A stretch of DNA of 64,000 bases from contig JACBWW010000049.1 in the NCBI GenBank assembly GCA_020086605.1, positions 3,970,966 to 4,034,965 on the forward strand, written 5' to 3'. This document shows, piece after piece, positions 35,842 through 47,434 of this stretch. Positions within the stretch are counted from its first letter, which is position 1; each line of letters starts with the position of its first letter. The notes under the pieces were generated by a model, which was not told the origin of the DNA, searched no databases, and was given only the letters and a program-made list of their open reading frames with translations. Origin of the DNA: Lanius collurio (lineage: Eukaryota > Chordata > Aves > Passeriformes > Laniidae). Both the position numbers and the translations under genes were made by a program.

Positions 35842-35946
35842 CAATGTTGTGTTATGTTGTGCTATGTCATATTATGTTATGCTATGTTGTGTTGTGTTGT
35901 GTTATGTTATGTTATCTGTATTATATTGTACAATATTATATTATTA
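35842..35946 (+). repeat. Pentameric TGTTA/TGTTG microsatellite grading into AT-rich
   Basis: Tandem five-base units alternate among TGTTG, TGTTA and TGCTA. They are followed by a TATTATATT-type stretch up to about 35946. The units have diverged by single substitutions. Confidence 0.9.
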
Positions 35947-36415
35947 CAGTATCTCTATCAGACCAAAGCAGAGGGAAACATGGCATAAACTGAAGGTTTG
36001 GTACTAGTTTGCTGGGCCTTGTCAGTACTCAAATGACAGGATTTTACCATGTATTTCAATTACTTTTCGGTCACAATATCTAAAGAGGGAGTTCATCTAT
36101 GAGCAGACTAGGGCTGAATTTTGAAGACAATCTGCAGCTTTGTTGCTGCCAAACATTGACAAGTTCACTGTGGAGTCCACTGACAATCACCTTAGAGACT
36201 TGAAGTGAGGGACTTCCAGCTCCTCTTCCCCTCCAGGTATTTGCAGTATGCAGAGGGTACCATGTGCTTAAGTTTGCCAATGGTTCCCATTAAATCTATG
36301 GAAAGAACTGACTGACCAGCAATTCCTCTGGAAGAAATTCAGAGATCTTCAGGAAAGAGCCAACAGCACTGGTTAAGAAGAGTTTGTTAGCAGGACACCT
36401 GGGGGCTTTACTTAT

Positions 36416-36420
36416 CTGTG
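36416..36420 (+). repeat. Target-site duplication, left copy
   Basis: CTGTG directly precedes the LTR and is repeated exactly after it at 37606-37610. Confidence 0.8.
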
Positions 36421-37605
36421 TGTCCTGGGTTGCAATGTAAAATGTACCCAAAAGTCTGTATTCTGTCACCATCTTCATAAACTGTTCAAACTGGTGGGAC
36501 AGTGTTCCCCACCTCCCTCATGACTCATCCCTGATAAGCTCATGAGGCTATCTTCTGTTAATGGGCCAGCTGTTGACACCAGCTGGGGCAGAGTCTTTTA
36601 TCTCTCCTATACTATCTCCTGCTAATGGGCCATCACCGCATGACTGATAAGACTATATCACCCATTGTGAGATGCTCCGCCCAGAGGGAGGAACCAAGCC
36701 TTCCAGCCTGGATATAAGGGGAGATTTTGAACACCACAGGCAGCCTTTCCACTGGATTCTCAGAGGAAGACCAGACCCTTCTGCATCACCGCTGGACCTT
36801 CAGAGGCAGACGAGACCTTCTCTACAGGGCCACTGCTTCAACGGAACTCGAGACTTGGTGTGGAGACGGGAGAGACTCTCTCGTCAGCACTGCGGGTTTT
36901 CCTGCCGTTTTTCCTCTCTGCTGGAAGAACCCCGGGATCCAGAGCCTGTCTTTTCCCTGCCTCGCTGGGAGCTCAGCTCAGATTCGGCTGCCTCAGCCTT
37001 CGCTGCTCTGCAGCCCTGCCCGTCCTGCCTGCCGAGACCTCCGGGGATTTCCTACCACAGCTCCGCAGCTCGATACATCTCGCCTGCCACCCGGAAGTCG
37101 TGCTCCTACTGCGGCCCCAGCCTGCCTGGCCAGGAGAGCCCGGACAGACCCCAGGATCAGCTGCCCAGGGAGGTTTGTGAAGCCTTTCTTCCATCCCTTT
37201 TTCCCGAGATCTAATCTGCCATCACTGCGTGCTCCCCGAGCTCGCTCCGGAGTGCCCCCTGCAGCCGCGGGAGAACCATCGCACCTGCCCTGCTCACCAG
37301 GAGCCGCCAGCGCCCCTGCTGGCTGTGACTGGAACTGCACCAAAGGGGAAAGGGCCTGACAGCCGAGAGAGGCTGCACTGGGTTTGTGCTTCTGTTTGTT
37401 GTCACCACTATAGTTATTGTTGTTTGTTTGCCTGTTTATACATCTGTATTTTAGTAAAGAACTGTTATTCCTATTCCTTATATCTTTGCCTGAAAGCCCC
37501 TTAATTCCAAATTTATAATAATTCAGAAAGAAGGGGGCTGCATCCTTCACCTCAAGGGAGGCTCCTGTCTTCCTTAGCAGACATCTGTCTTTTCAAACCA
37601 AGACA
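36421..37605 (+). mobile_element. Solo LTR of an endogenous retrovirus (1185 bp)
   Basis: The element starts TGTCCTGG and ends CCAAGACA, an imperfect terminal inverted repeat with the canonical TG...CA ends. It is bracketed by a perfect 5-bp duplication (CTGTG). No gag, pol or env sequence is present, so this is a recombined solo LTR. The U3-like part has a diverged 64-bp direct repeat, an AP-1-type TGACTCA (36521), two TGATAAG boxes (36532 and 36645) and a TATA-like box (36713-36718). A possible AGTAAA poly(A) signal is at 37453. The segment after the TATA box is GC- and CpG-rich, which leaves several long chance frames open. Orientation is plus by the TATA box. It resembles passerine ERV LTRs, but the family name is not assigned. 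Confidence 0.88.
36548..36632 (+). repeat. Diverged direct repeat in LTR U3
   Basis: CTATCTTCTGTTAATGGGCC(A) at 36548-36568 recurs as CTATCTCCTGCTAATGGGCC(A) at 36612-36632, two mismatches apart with a 64-bp period. Duplicated U3 segments often act as enhancers in retroviral LTRs. Confidence 0.8.
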
Positions 37606-37610
37606 CTGTG
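37606..37610 (+). repeat. Target-site duplication, right copy
   Basis: This CTGTG is identical to the five bases immediately before the LTR. Confidence 0.8.
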
Positions 37611-39424
37611 CAAAGAAGGTGGTGACAGACCAATGAGATGATTTAGCTCCAAATGTGGCTGAACAGATGGACGGGATTCTGACAAGTGTTCCTGGAAGTC
37701 ATCATGTCCAGGGATATCTACAGCTATGGATGGCCTGACAGGGCTGTTCTGCCTTGCACTCAGGCCATGGTCCCCAGCAGCTGGTGGCCCTGTTCCAGGC
37801 TGTGCCCATTACCACTAAGCTGGCTGTAGTAAGATGAGCTGAGCACCCCAACTGCAAATTATTTAATTCTTTAAATTTGCCTATGGCAATGTAATACAGT
37901 AATTCTGTTCAGCTTCAGCCTCATAACTTGTTTTGATTATCTGTGGCCTTATGGTGGTGATTTAAACCTACTGATTTATTGATTCAGTCTTAATTGGGTC
38001 CTGAACTGGGTCATTGCATCATTCTATCTTTAATTGCTTTAATGAAAGTCTAGCAAATTAGGCTGGTAATATGATTGCTTAGAGGAATTCTTGCCTGTTC
38101 ATGCTTCTTAATGAAATCCATAACAGTGAAAAAAGAAAGGAGCTTATCCTACTAAATTGCCACTTGTATTATGGAGTCTGAGCAAAACTCAGAAAATCAA
38201 TCTGCAGTGTCCTTGGCTCTTCCTCCAAATAGATGTTCTCAGAAAGTGAAAACTTAGCACTTCAGCAAACATCCCCGCAGAAGAAGAAAGAAAGGAATAA
38301 AACAGCAAAATGTGGAGCTAAAACGTGGGTTCCAGTTCCTATTTCTCAGATTTCCTTTAACTTTGCATGCAAGTAAGTCATTTAGGAGGAGATCTAAAAA
38401 CCTACTCATATCCCAAAACTGAACTTCAGCCCAGTGGCTAGAGTACATGCTGGGATCCCTCCTGCTCTGGGAGCCCAAATCTCTGTGGGTTTTGAGGTCT
38501 TTCATCATGTCCCCAAAAGGTTGACTCATGCCCTGTTCTCTTTGCTGTCAGTTTGGTGCCCAGACAAAAATTTTAGGCAGAGGATTCAGCATTACCTGTG
38601 AGAAGGATGATTTTCTCCCTATTGGGTGTTGTGACGTTCATTAGAAGCAGCTTTGGCCCTCATGGCTGCCCTCCATCACCACTGGCAGCAGCCTGTTGCC
38701 TGCACAATTCCTTTCCACTTCTTCCACTCTGGATTTCTAGCAAGGCTGCTGCATCTGCAGTGCATTTTCTACCCACTGGGCTAGTGAGGTCTGTGTTGCC
38801 AAAGCTGTCTGTAACTTCTTAATGTCCCCCTGTTTTATGGCTGGCAATATGCTGCTTCCTCCCGCTCCCTGCTCATCAGTGAACACTGTACTTCGCATCT
38901 CACTTGACCCTGGCTCCTACTGCAGAGAAAATATCATTACTTACCAGCAGGGCAAAGCCCCCCACCAGCCCTGCTCATATACTCCAAAGCCTGTTCCATA
39001 AAGAATACAAAGAATCTGCTTCAAAACTGAAATTGCGAAACCAGAGAAAATCTGCAGTCAATTAAAAGCAATGAGAATTAAGAATACAGCAGATGAGGAA
39101 TACAAAGTTCAGATCAGCTTGATCCCCAGTGTGACAATACAATGCATTTTATTTTATCCCTCTAGGAGAACAGGGATTTTTGTCTCTGCATGGGCTGTAA
39201 CAATGTGGCTGGAAAGCTTCCATTATCTTTTAATTAAGCAGTGTGATTACATTTTGCTTTCTCCAGCTCATTTAGCCCCTGAGTCAGAGCACAGAACAAA
39301 GTACTTGTCACAGGTGCTCCAAGTGCAGCACTAACCACACTCCATTAATCAGGGCTCAATCTGGAACCCCAGTACCCATCCCCAGGCTGCCCACAGCTCT
39401 GACTGCACTTCCAGTCCCCCTGCC
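37611..39424. other. Intergenic, AT-rich with possible conserved stretch
   Basis: There is no gene here. The part around 37960-38120 is AT-rich with several TTAAT/TTTAAT homeodomain-like cores and may be a conserved non-coding element. Nothing else was recognised. Confidence 0.6.
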
Positions 39425-39650
39425 ATGAGCAAAGACACCTTCCATTATCCCACTATCCCTAAGGTTGCTTAAAGTCCCATCCAGCCTGGCCTTTAACACT
39501 TCCAGGGATGGGGCATCCACTGCTCCTCTGAGCAACCTGTGCCCATGTGTCACTAACCTCACAAGAAAGAATTTCTTCCTTATTTTTTGACCATGCATTC
39601 TGTCTTGGAGCAATTTCAGATTAATGGTGCTTTTTGTCTCCTTAGGGTGA
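39425..39650 (-). mobile_element. CR1 LINE fragment
   Basis: This is the reverse complement of the CR1 3' region. It reads as the opposite strand of the block that normally runs AAGAAATTCTTTCTTGTGAG, then GCCCATCCCTGGAAGTGTTA, AAGGCCAGGCTGGATGGGAC and onward. It lacks the extreme 3' terminus. Boundaries are approximate. Confidence 0.82.
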
Positions 39651-41059
39651 GGTATCAAATGTGTGGCAAATGGACTTCCCAGGTGACATCAGAATGTAGC
39701 CACAGGTGGTGATTTCTGGCAGGGGTGGTTAGTAAGTGGCACCACTGGGACCATCACATTGCAATGGACTACCCAGCCATGGTACAATGCTGGGGATCCA
39801 CCAGTGACCAGTGGTTAACAGGAGATTTGGCTGACTGCAGCTGAAAAGTTTTCAGCCATTCATTGTAACCTGCCTGAATTGGTGTGGATTTTCCACAGAA
39901 TAGACTAGATATAAAAATGTCCTCATCAGACTCCAGCTCTTTGCTCCAAAGATGGTGATGTTAAAAAATCAGCAAAAATATTTAGAGAAAAAGAAAATGT
40001 TTTTCAGCTGCAAATAATTGGCAGTTTGGAAACTACTTTTTCCATGCACTGAGGCAGAGACCAGCACCAGCATGGAAACTGTCAACTGGAACAGCATCAA
40101 TACAGCTACTGAAGTGCTGTAAAGCCACAACTGCCCCGCTCTCCTGGTGAGCAATGCTGCTTCCAGACACAATTATAAGGTACACTTCCTAAGGCAGGAA
40201 ATAGCTCTTCATCTTCTGTTCATGGGGAGCAAAATTAAGAATTGACAAAGAATGGATTGTAATCCTGAAATGAGCTTGAATCACCATTGTATGGACAAGA
40301 AAAGAGAGATGTGGTTATAAGATGGTTTGGTTTTACTACAGGAAAGGTGCTCATTGCTGCCAGCTTCCAACTAGCACACTGTACTTAGAGGTGCATATTG
40401 CAATTTCTAGCATATCTGAAACAAATAATTTGAAGACAGCGTAACCCATTATCTGCTTTCCTTCAGCAAGAACTGCTTTTCCTGGCATCAAGAAATGGGA
40501 AAAATTATTTATTGACAACAGTCTGTGACATTTTTCTTCCTTATCTCTTTAGGCCAAGGCTACAGCAAGCAGAGTATTTCAGAAATAATCGTAAGAGAAA
40601 TAATAAAAAGAGGAAAGCAAAACAGTTGCCCTGTTCCCATGGAAATGCGTGGGAAGAGTTCAAGTGAGCACCCCTTCTGATGTGACTGTGTTTGTAGTCA
40701 GATGGTGAACAGAGATCAGGAGGCTCACCCTCTCTGTGGTCTGCCTGGGGTTTACTGGCATGGCAGATAAATAAATGCCTTTGGCCTTGGAGGATCTCTG
40801 CTCTTCTCTGGGCAGGGCAAGCGAAACAGAAATGTCATCTGGAACAACCTGCTGGTCAACACCTTCCTCCTCCCTTCTTGGTTGGTCTGGCCCTTCCCTG
40901 ATGGACACACCCTGGCAAGGCTCAACACGAGAGTCCCTCTGACCTCTTCCCAAGCCACTAGTGGCCCCATGGAATCATCTGCCCGTCAGTCTCATTCTTA
41001 CCTCCTGGGTAAGAAAGGGATGAAGAAATTGGTCTATGGAGGTTAAAAGAAGTGGGTTT
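39651..41059. other. Intergenic, nothing recognised
   Basis: There is no gene. An unassigned GC-richer part at 40660-41000 lies next to the following CR1 and could be further, decayed element sequence, but I cannot show it. Confidence 0.6.
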
Positions 41060-41604
41060 GCCCCTCCAGTCAGCTGTCCTGAGACTCCACCTGCAGTGCT
41101 GCATCCAGCTCTGGGATTCCCAGCATGAGAAAGTTGTGGATCTGCCTGAGCATGTCCAAAAGAAATGGAAATGAACGGAGGACTGGAGAACCTCCTGCAT
41201 GAGAACAGTCTGAGAGTTGGGGTTGTTTAGACGAGAGGAGAGAAGGCTCCAGGGAGACCTCATAGCAGCCTTCCAGTTCCTGAAGGCCAACAGGAAAGAT
41301 CAGGAGGGACTCTTGTCAGGGAATGTAGTGATAGAACAAGGGGGAGTCGTTTTAAACTGAAAGAAAAGGTGAGTTTAGGTTAGATACGAGGAAGAAATTC
41401 CTTCCTGTGAGGGTGGTGAGGCCCTGGCACAGGTTGCCCAGAGATGCTGTGGGTGCTGCATCCCTGGAAGCATTCAAGGCCAGGTTGGATGGGGCTTGGA
41501 GCAACCTGGGATAGTGGAAGGTGTCCCTGCACAGGACAGAGGGGCTGAAAGGAGATCATCTTTAAGGTCCCTTCCAACCCAGACCATTCCATGGTTCTGT
41601 GAAT
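41060..41604 (+). mobile_element. CR1 LINE 3' fragment
   Basis: The plus-strand CR1 3' region is followed to its terminus. Landmarks are GAGACTCCACCTGCAGTGCT, GTTGGGGTTGTTTAG, GAAGAAATTCCTTCCTGTGA, GGTTGCCCAGAGATGCTGTG, AGGCCAGGTTGGATGGGGCT, GGTGTCCCTGC and the final CCATGGTTCTGTGAA. It is 5' truncated, and the start is approximate. Confidence 0.92.
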
Positions 41605-44044
41605 GAGCTGAAATGCTTTCCAGTCAGGCTGAAGCTCCTCCCCTACTTTATGAATTCATGACACAACCCACAGGATCACTCCCTGCTCCTCAGAAAGCTC
41701 ATCAAACACCTCTGATGCCATTTTTCTGCCTGAGGTCTCAGGTTTGGTTTACTGGGCAACCAGCAGTTTAAAGAGCTGCTTCCAGCTGCAGGTCCAGGGC
41801 TTCCAGGGAGGCTGTGGGCAGAGAGGAAAAACCTGAACATGGACGCCAGCACTGACTCAGCTGAGCAGAGCCCTGGCAGAAACAAACATTTCTCTTGGAG
41901 CCTGTGGGATTCTGTGCATGGGCAGAGGGAACAGAGTAGATAACAGGGCAGACACAAACTTCAGAGACAGGACTGACTGAATCATGTAAAAATTAAGGTT
42001 TGGATTATGGCCTATCTACAGTTCAAACAGAATAGAAAAAAAGAAGTGTCAACAATTCTTTCTGCTCTCTGAAGACCATGTCAACTCTGAGCAAGGCAGA
42101 GTCAACTCTGAACTGAAGAGCGAGGAAACACTGAGAAAAAGCAATGGGTTTCAAACCTCTCCTTGTATGTATGGGAGAGCTGATGGGGGAGATGATACAG
42201 GTGGTGATTTACCTGCCCAAGTACTCCTCATCCTCTGTGCATAGCCACATGGTTCCTATCAGGGGGGATTTCCCAGTCTGCCTCCTTGCAGGCAGTCTGA
42301 GTGTATAAGAAGTGCCAGATCCTGGCAGTCCTGGGGAATGACCCACAGTCCTGGGGACTGTGTAAAAATCTCCACTAGTCCAAGGCTGTCTAACGAGCTC
42401 TTGACACTGGAAAGCAGAATAGACCTCTCTGGGCTTTGCTGAAGCCAAACATTTGTCCCTCCCTTTAGCTGAGATAGGTGTTTTCCTGCCTGAATAAGCA
42501 ACCCAAAATGTGATTGCAGAGCTAATACAGATTGCTCTGCCTCACACTCAGCAAGGCTCTACATCTCTAATGTGCTGGCACCTACCCTCCCTGCCCCACT
42601 TGAACAGGTGACAGTTCTACAAACTGAGGCAGGTGCCAAAAGTCAAAGGACCCTGAATTCTCTTATGCAGACCTGCCACTGGACTGCTGTACAAGTTAAG
42701 GGATTTACATGCATCTTGGTGCCTTTGCTTGATTTTGAGTGGAGACATATTATGTAAAATGCTTAGGGCATTTTAAGGACCCAGTGTAGTCAGTGGAAGG
42801 ATGAAGTGTTTTGTTGCATTTGTTCCCAGACTGTGACATATAGGCTGCACATTGGCATCTGGTGACCCTCCAAAACCATGTGGTTTTCAGTTTCCTTTTG
42901 ATGGCCTTTCTTGCAGAAAAGATCTCAAGAGTCTGTAAGAACAATTAAAAATGAAGAAAAGGAGCCAGGCCACTTTGTGTGCTCTGGATGTTCACAGCAA
43001 TGGCTTGAGCTCACCTCTACTCTTCACCGTGCTGCCAGGTTGCCACCCAAAAGCAATGTCTCCAGGTCAGCATCCTGCCTGGACCACTCCCACCACAGAA
43101 GGAATCACTTATCCATTGCCCTCCAGCCTGGTTCTTTACCTGGAGCTAAAGCTGGAGCTTTAGAAGCTTTAGATGGCAGTTCCTGGCCATCTGCTGATAT
43201 AAAACGTGAGAGACAGAGGCTGTTTCTCTCCAGTGGGGACCTTTGGGCTCCCTTATGCAAACTATTGATGGACAGCAAATGGCTGTCCCTTTTCCAGAAC
43301 TTTTTCCAGGTCTCCAATCCAGGTGCTGGTGGCCACTTCTCTAAGAGCAGTTCTGGCCCTATGAATGTTCCCAGTCCCAGTGTCTCTCCTGTAACTGCTC
43401 CACACCTTTCTGAGCCTGTTGGACCATCATCATTCCTTATGGCACCAGCTCCAACGTATACACAAACTCCTGGGCACTGCAGAGGCATCCAGGAGTTGGA
43501 GATGCAATAAAAATCTGCTTTTGTCAGTCCTGGCATGGCTGGCTGTGCTGCCACCTATGGTAGCTTGGCTGTCAGGAAGATACAGGCTCAGGAAGGTTCA
43601 TTTAGTGCATTTGCTGTGGTTTTAGCCATGCAGCACCGTGTGTGCATTGCAAACCCAAAACATTTCAAAGGCTTCCTGCTGATTTTTGTTGGGGCAAGGG
43701 CTACACAGAAGGAACTTCTGCCAAATTTTGTCATCACTCCAAAATGGGAGTTTGCCAAAGAAAACTTTGTCACTTTACTGATTATATTTTAACTTTGTAA
43801 AACAATTATTTACCACCAAAAACTTGTTCTGAGAAAAACAGAAAATTTGTTTGTGGAAAATTTCAGTAAAGAGAAAAATTAGTACCCATAGGCAGATAAC
43901 CACAGGGGGAGATGCCATTATTGTGCAGTCAACATTAGCCAAAGCAGCAAGCAATTGCTAGGACACTCTGACCAGAAGCAACCATCAGGCACCTCAGGAG
44001 TGGTGTGATGCCACCAAGCTCATCTAATGGAAAACCAGCCAAGT
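41605..44044. other. Intergenic, no gene recognised
   Basis: Open frames at 42911-43510 (plus) and 43105-43554 (minus) overlap each other and show no known domain, splice context or coding bias that I can recognise. No repeat family was identified. Confidence 0.6.
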
Positions 44045-44890
44045 CACAGAATCATTGAATCATTTATGTTGGGAAAGACCTTTGAGTTCAACAGTTAAAC
44101 CAGCACTGCCATATTCACCACTAAACCATGTCCCCAGGTGCCCTCCAGGGATGGTAGCTGCACCACTTCCCTGGGCAGCCTATTTCAAGGCTTGATAACT
44201 ATTGCAGTGAAGAATTTTTTCCTTCTATCCAAGCCAAACCTCCCCTGGCACGACTTGAGGCTGTTTCGTCTTGTACTCTCACTTGTTACCTGCAAGAAGA
44301 GCCTTTCTACGCCCTCCTTTCAGGATGTTCTAAAGAACCATAAGTAACTCCCCTGAAGCACTTTTCCTCCAGGCTCAGCCCCCCCAGCTCCCTCAGCTGC
44401 TCTTCATCAGACTTGTGCCCCAGATCCTTCCCCAGCTCTGTTCCTTTCTCTGGACGTGCTCCAGCACCTCAGTATCTTTCTGTGAGTTGAGAGGCCCAAA
44501 ACTGAACCCAGGGTTCAAGATGTGGCCTCACACCTGAGTGCTGAGTACAGGGGAATGGTCACTGCCCTGGTCCTGCTGGCCACACTATTGTTGGTACTGG
44601 CCAGGTGCCCTTGGCCTTCTTGCCCACCTGGGCACAGCTGGCTCATGCTCAGCTGCTATTGATCAGCACCCCAGGTCCTTTTCCGCTGGGAAGCTTTCCA
44701 GCCACTCTTCCCCCAGCCTGTGGTGCTGCACAGGGTTGTTGTGATTGAAGTGAAGGATTTCACCTTATTTAATCTCACGCAATTGGCCTCAGCCCATTGA
44801 GCCAGCCTGTCCAGCCCCCACTGTTGGGATATCCTCAAGCAAATCAACACTCACCCAGCTTGGTGTCGTCTGCGCCAAATCCTGATCCCC
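44045..44890 (-). mobile_element. CR1 LINE fragment with decayed ORF2 end
   Basis: On the minus strand the element ends with the CR1 terminus (TTCAATGATTCTGTGA at 44045). It can be followed for about 850 bp upstream, through the 3' UTR into the end of the reverse-transcriptase frame. Residues resembling ADDTKLG (the CR1 version of the RT active-site box) and LDRLAQWAEAN, LNKVKS are recognisable near 44660-44890. The frame is broken, so the copy is dead. The 5' break is near 44890. Confidence 0.88.
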
Positions 44891-45881
44891 CAAAAGATGA
44901 TTCCTCACAAAGACATCGTTGCTCCTGCCCCACTAAATCCCTGTTGGGCCTGCCTTCCCAAATATCCCTGTTGGGATGGCTTGGCCTGGTTTCCTGCACA
45001 GCCAGTGAGCCTTCCCAGCAGTGCCACATGTGCTGGGACGTGCTCTCCTGCTTGTTGTGTTTGTTTTATGGGATTAGGAACATGCCTGGACCCAAGTACA
45101 TGCTGGAAAAGATGTTTCACACACAAAACAGGCTGGTTTGGAGGGAAACGGGTACATTTCTGTGATTAAATGAAAATAATTAGGGTTAAATTGGGAGGAA
45201 AATGAAATTTCCTTGCAATTACTTGGATTTGTTTTAAGAAAGAATGACACACAATTTCAGTTTTATCTGCTTTCTACAGTTTTGCCTCTATGTTTTTTTC
45301 TCCTACTTTCAGAAATTAATTTGGACTCCTTTGCCTCATTAATGGGAGATTACCTAGCTTGGCGAGAAGTTCTGTGTATTAGAAATGTGCTTTACTGATA
45401 ATAGTGCTGAAACACTGGTGTGCTCTTCTGTTCCAAAACCCCCTTCTGCCAAAACCCAAACAGAATAACATGGCTATTGCCCTAAATTATTGTTCAAACA
45501 TAAGGAAGTGATTTTTTTCTCAATGGTTTTGGTATTAAGGAGCAAAGAAAGCTGCTAACATTGTCTGCTCTCCATAAATCCTCCCTTTCTTTGTGGTTCT
45601 TTCCCAGTTATTCAGGTAGGGTTGCTAAATCAGGATGATGTTGGGATTTATGAGAATAGTTTATTTGATGCACTTTGTTCTATAAACATCCACTTTCAAA
45701 AAACACAGAAAATTCATCTGTAAAGTCTAAAAACTCAAGGTATTTGTGGGTGTGGAGCACCATCTGAATTATTGTCTTACACTCTGGTGAGACACACAAA
45801 CCCTGCAAAAGTTGTGACTGAAATAGTACAGGAGGGATGTGTTAATGGTAAAATTCCCCCTCTCCTGTTTCTTTCTTTTTC
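44891..45881. other. Intergenic, nothing recognised
   Basis: There is no gene or repeat that I can support. The part at 45170-45400 is AT-rich. It ends at a pyrimidine repeat. Confidence 0.6.
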
Positions 45882-45931
45882 TCCTTCTCTTCTCTTCTCT
45901 TCTCTTCTCTTCTCTTCTCTTCTCTTCTCTT
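45882..45931 (+). repeat. (TTCTC)n polypyrimidine microsatellite, left of gap
   Basis: About nine TTCTC units run directly into an assembly gap. Confidence 0.95.
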
Positions 45932-46329
45932 NNNNNNNNNNNNNNNNNNNNNNNNNNNNNNNNNNNNNNNNNNNNNNNNNNNNNNNNNNNNNNNNNNNNN
46001 NNNNNNNNNNNNNNNNNNNNNNNNNNNNNNNNNNNNNNNNNNNNNNNNNNNNNNNNNNNNNNNNNNNNNNNNNNNNNNNNNNNNNNNNNNNNNNNNNNNN
46101 NNNNNNNNNNNNNNNNNNNNNNNNNNNNNNNNNNNNNNNNNNNNNNNNNNNNNNNNNNNNNNNNNNNNNNNNNNNNNNNNNNNNNNNNNNNNNNNNNNNN
46201 NNNNNNNNNNNNNNNNNNNNNNNNNNNNNNNNNNNNNNNNNNNNNNNNNNNNNNNNNNNNNNNNNNNNNNNNNNNNNNNNNNNNNNNNNNNNNNNNNNNN
46301 NNNNNNNNNNNNNNNNNNNNNNNNNNNNN
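45932..46329. other. Assembly gap (398 N)
   Basis: The sequence is unknown here. Pyrimidine pentamer repeats stand on both sides, so the missing DNA is most likely the same repeat. The real length need not be 398. Confidence 1.
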
Positions 46330-46361
46330 TCCTCTCCTCTCCTCTCCTCTCCTCTCCTCTG
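46330..46361 (+). repeat. (TCCTC)n polypyrimidine microsatellite, right of gap
   Basis: About six TCCTC units follow the gap. The unit differs from the left flank (TTCTC) by one T to C change. Confidence 0.95.
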
Positions 46362-47434
46362 TCCTTGATCAGGAAAATTTTATTTGTCCACAAAAACATC
46401 CCCACTATGAACACAGATGCCAAAAATCCCATCCTTATCTCCAGTTGTGTCCAGCTGCTCTATAAACCTCTAGCGTTGCCCCTGCAGATGTTCTGGCAAC
46501 CTTCAAGCTCCTGATATGTTTTGAAAAGCAGATGTTACTAATTTGTAAAGCATCTTTGAATTTCTCAGGGGTGTAGAGCTGAAACATTTGGTGTTGTTTC
46601 TAAACAAATGGGGGGGTTTGTCTTTCTTTATTTTTACTAGGAAGTTTTTTGGGTTTCTACACCATCCCTTGCCAACCCATCCAGCTATGCCAACTTCCTC
46701 TTCCTTTCTGCACCTCAGTCCCTCCCTCACAGCTTTTCAAGAGGAACATACTCAATCATGACTTTCCCATTACTCTTGGAAAGTGCATGGTATTTTGCCC
46801 TTTTTGCAGGTCTCCAGATGAGCTGATCCCTGAAATTGCTATGGAGTGGGTCTAAAAATTATAGCATATGTCAGGCCCCATGTGACAGGTACCAGCCTGG
46901 ATAGACATAACCCAAATTCCTTGTTCCACTTGTGTTTCCTGCATGTGCAGCCTTCCTGGTCACTCTCTGGATACTGTCACCAGCAGGGACAGGCAATCAG
47001 TGCTGACACTTTAAAGACACTTTTATTTAGGTTTGACATCCCCTGTTACTTGTTGAAAGGGTTAACTTGTGACCTGATCTGACTGCTAGTCCTTATCTCT
47101 GGAAATGATCCAAACCCAAGCAGGAATGGAAGGGAAAAAACTCACAAGGAAACAACGTTTTTGGGTTTTGTACCCAGTGAGAGCATTTTGGGTTGCATTT
47201 GGACTTTGCATTTGGGGAGTTCTTTCTGTTTTCTTTGCAGGGTAAACAAAATTCTCACAAAACTTACAAGGAGAACAAAACGTTTTACTTTTTTTTAAGG
47301 TAGACAAAGGGGGAAATAGGAAGATAATTACAGTCTTTTCATCAAGCAACAAAAATACCAGCCAAAAGTAAAAGATATTCAACACTGTGTTTGGAAAATC
47401 TGTAAGAATAGCAAAGGTGTAACTATATTAATTA
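46362..47434. other. Intergenic, nothing recognised
   Basis: There is no gene. Two further minus-strand AATAAA matches (46627-46632 and 47022-47027) could serve CCDC3 as more distal poly(A) signals. Confidence 0.5.

Larger units (their letters stand above)
30841..36415. other. Intergenic (possibly distal 3' UTR at its start)
   Basis: There is no gene in this stretch. The first 300 bases may still belong to the CAMK1D transcript. It contains a candidate conserved element (32500-32790) and a pentamer repeat (35842-35946). Open frames such as 33453-33858 and 34261-34671 on the minus strand show no domain or exon features. Confidence 0.7.

Noticed and set aside
42911..43554. 199-codon plus frame and 149-codon minus frame
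   Set aside because: They overlap each other, have no domain, no signal peptide and no exon context; not supported as coding.
45772..46465. Long frames of about 200 codons across the N run
   Set aside because: They consist mostly of unknown bases and pyrimidine repeat; not genes.
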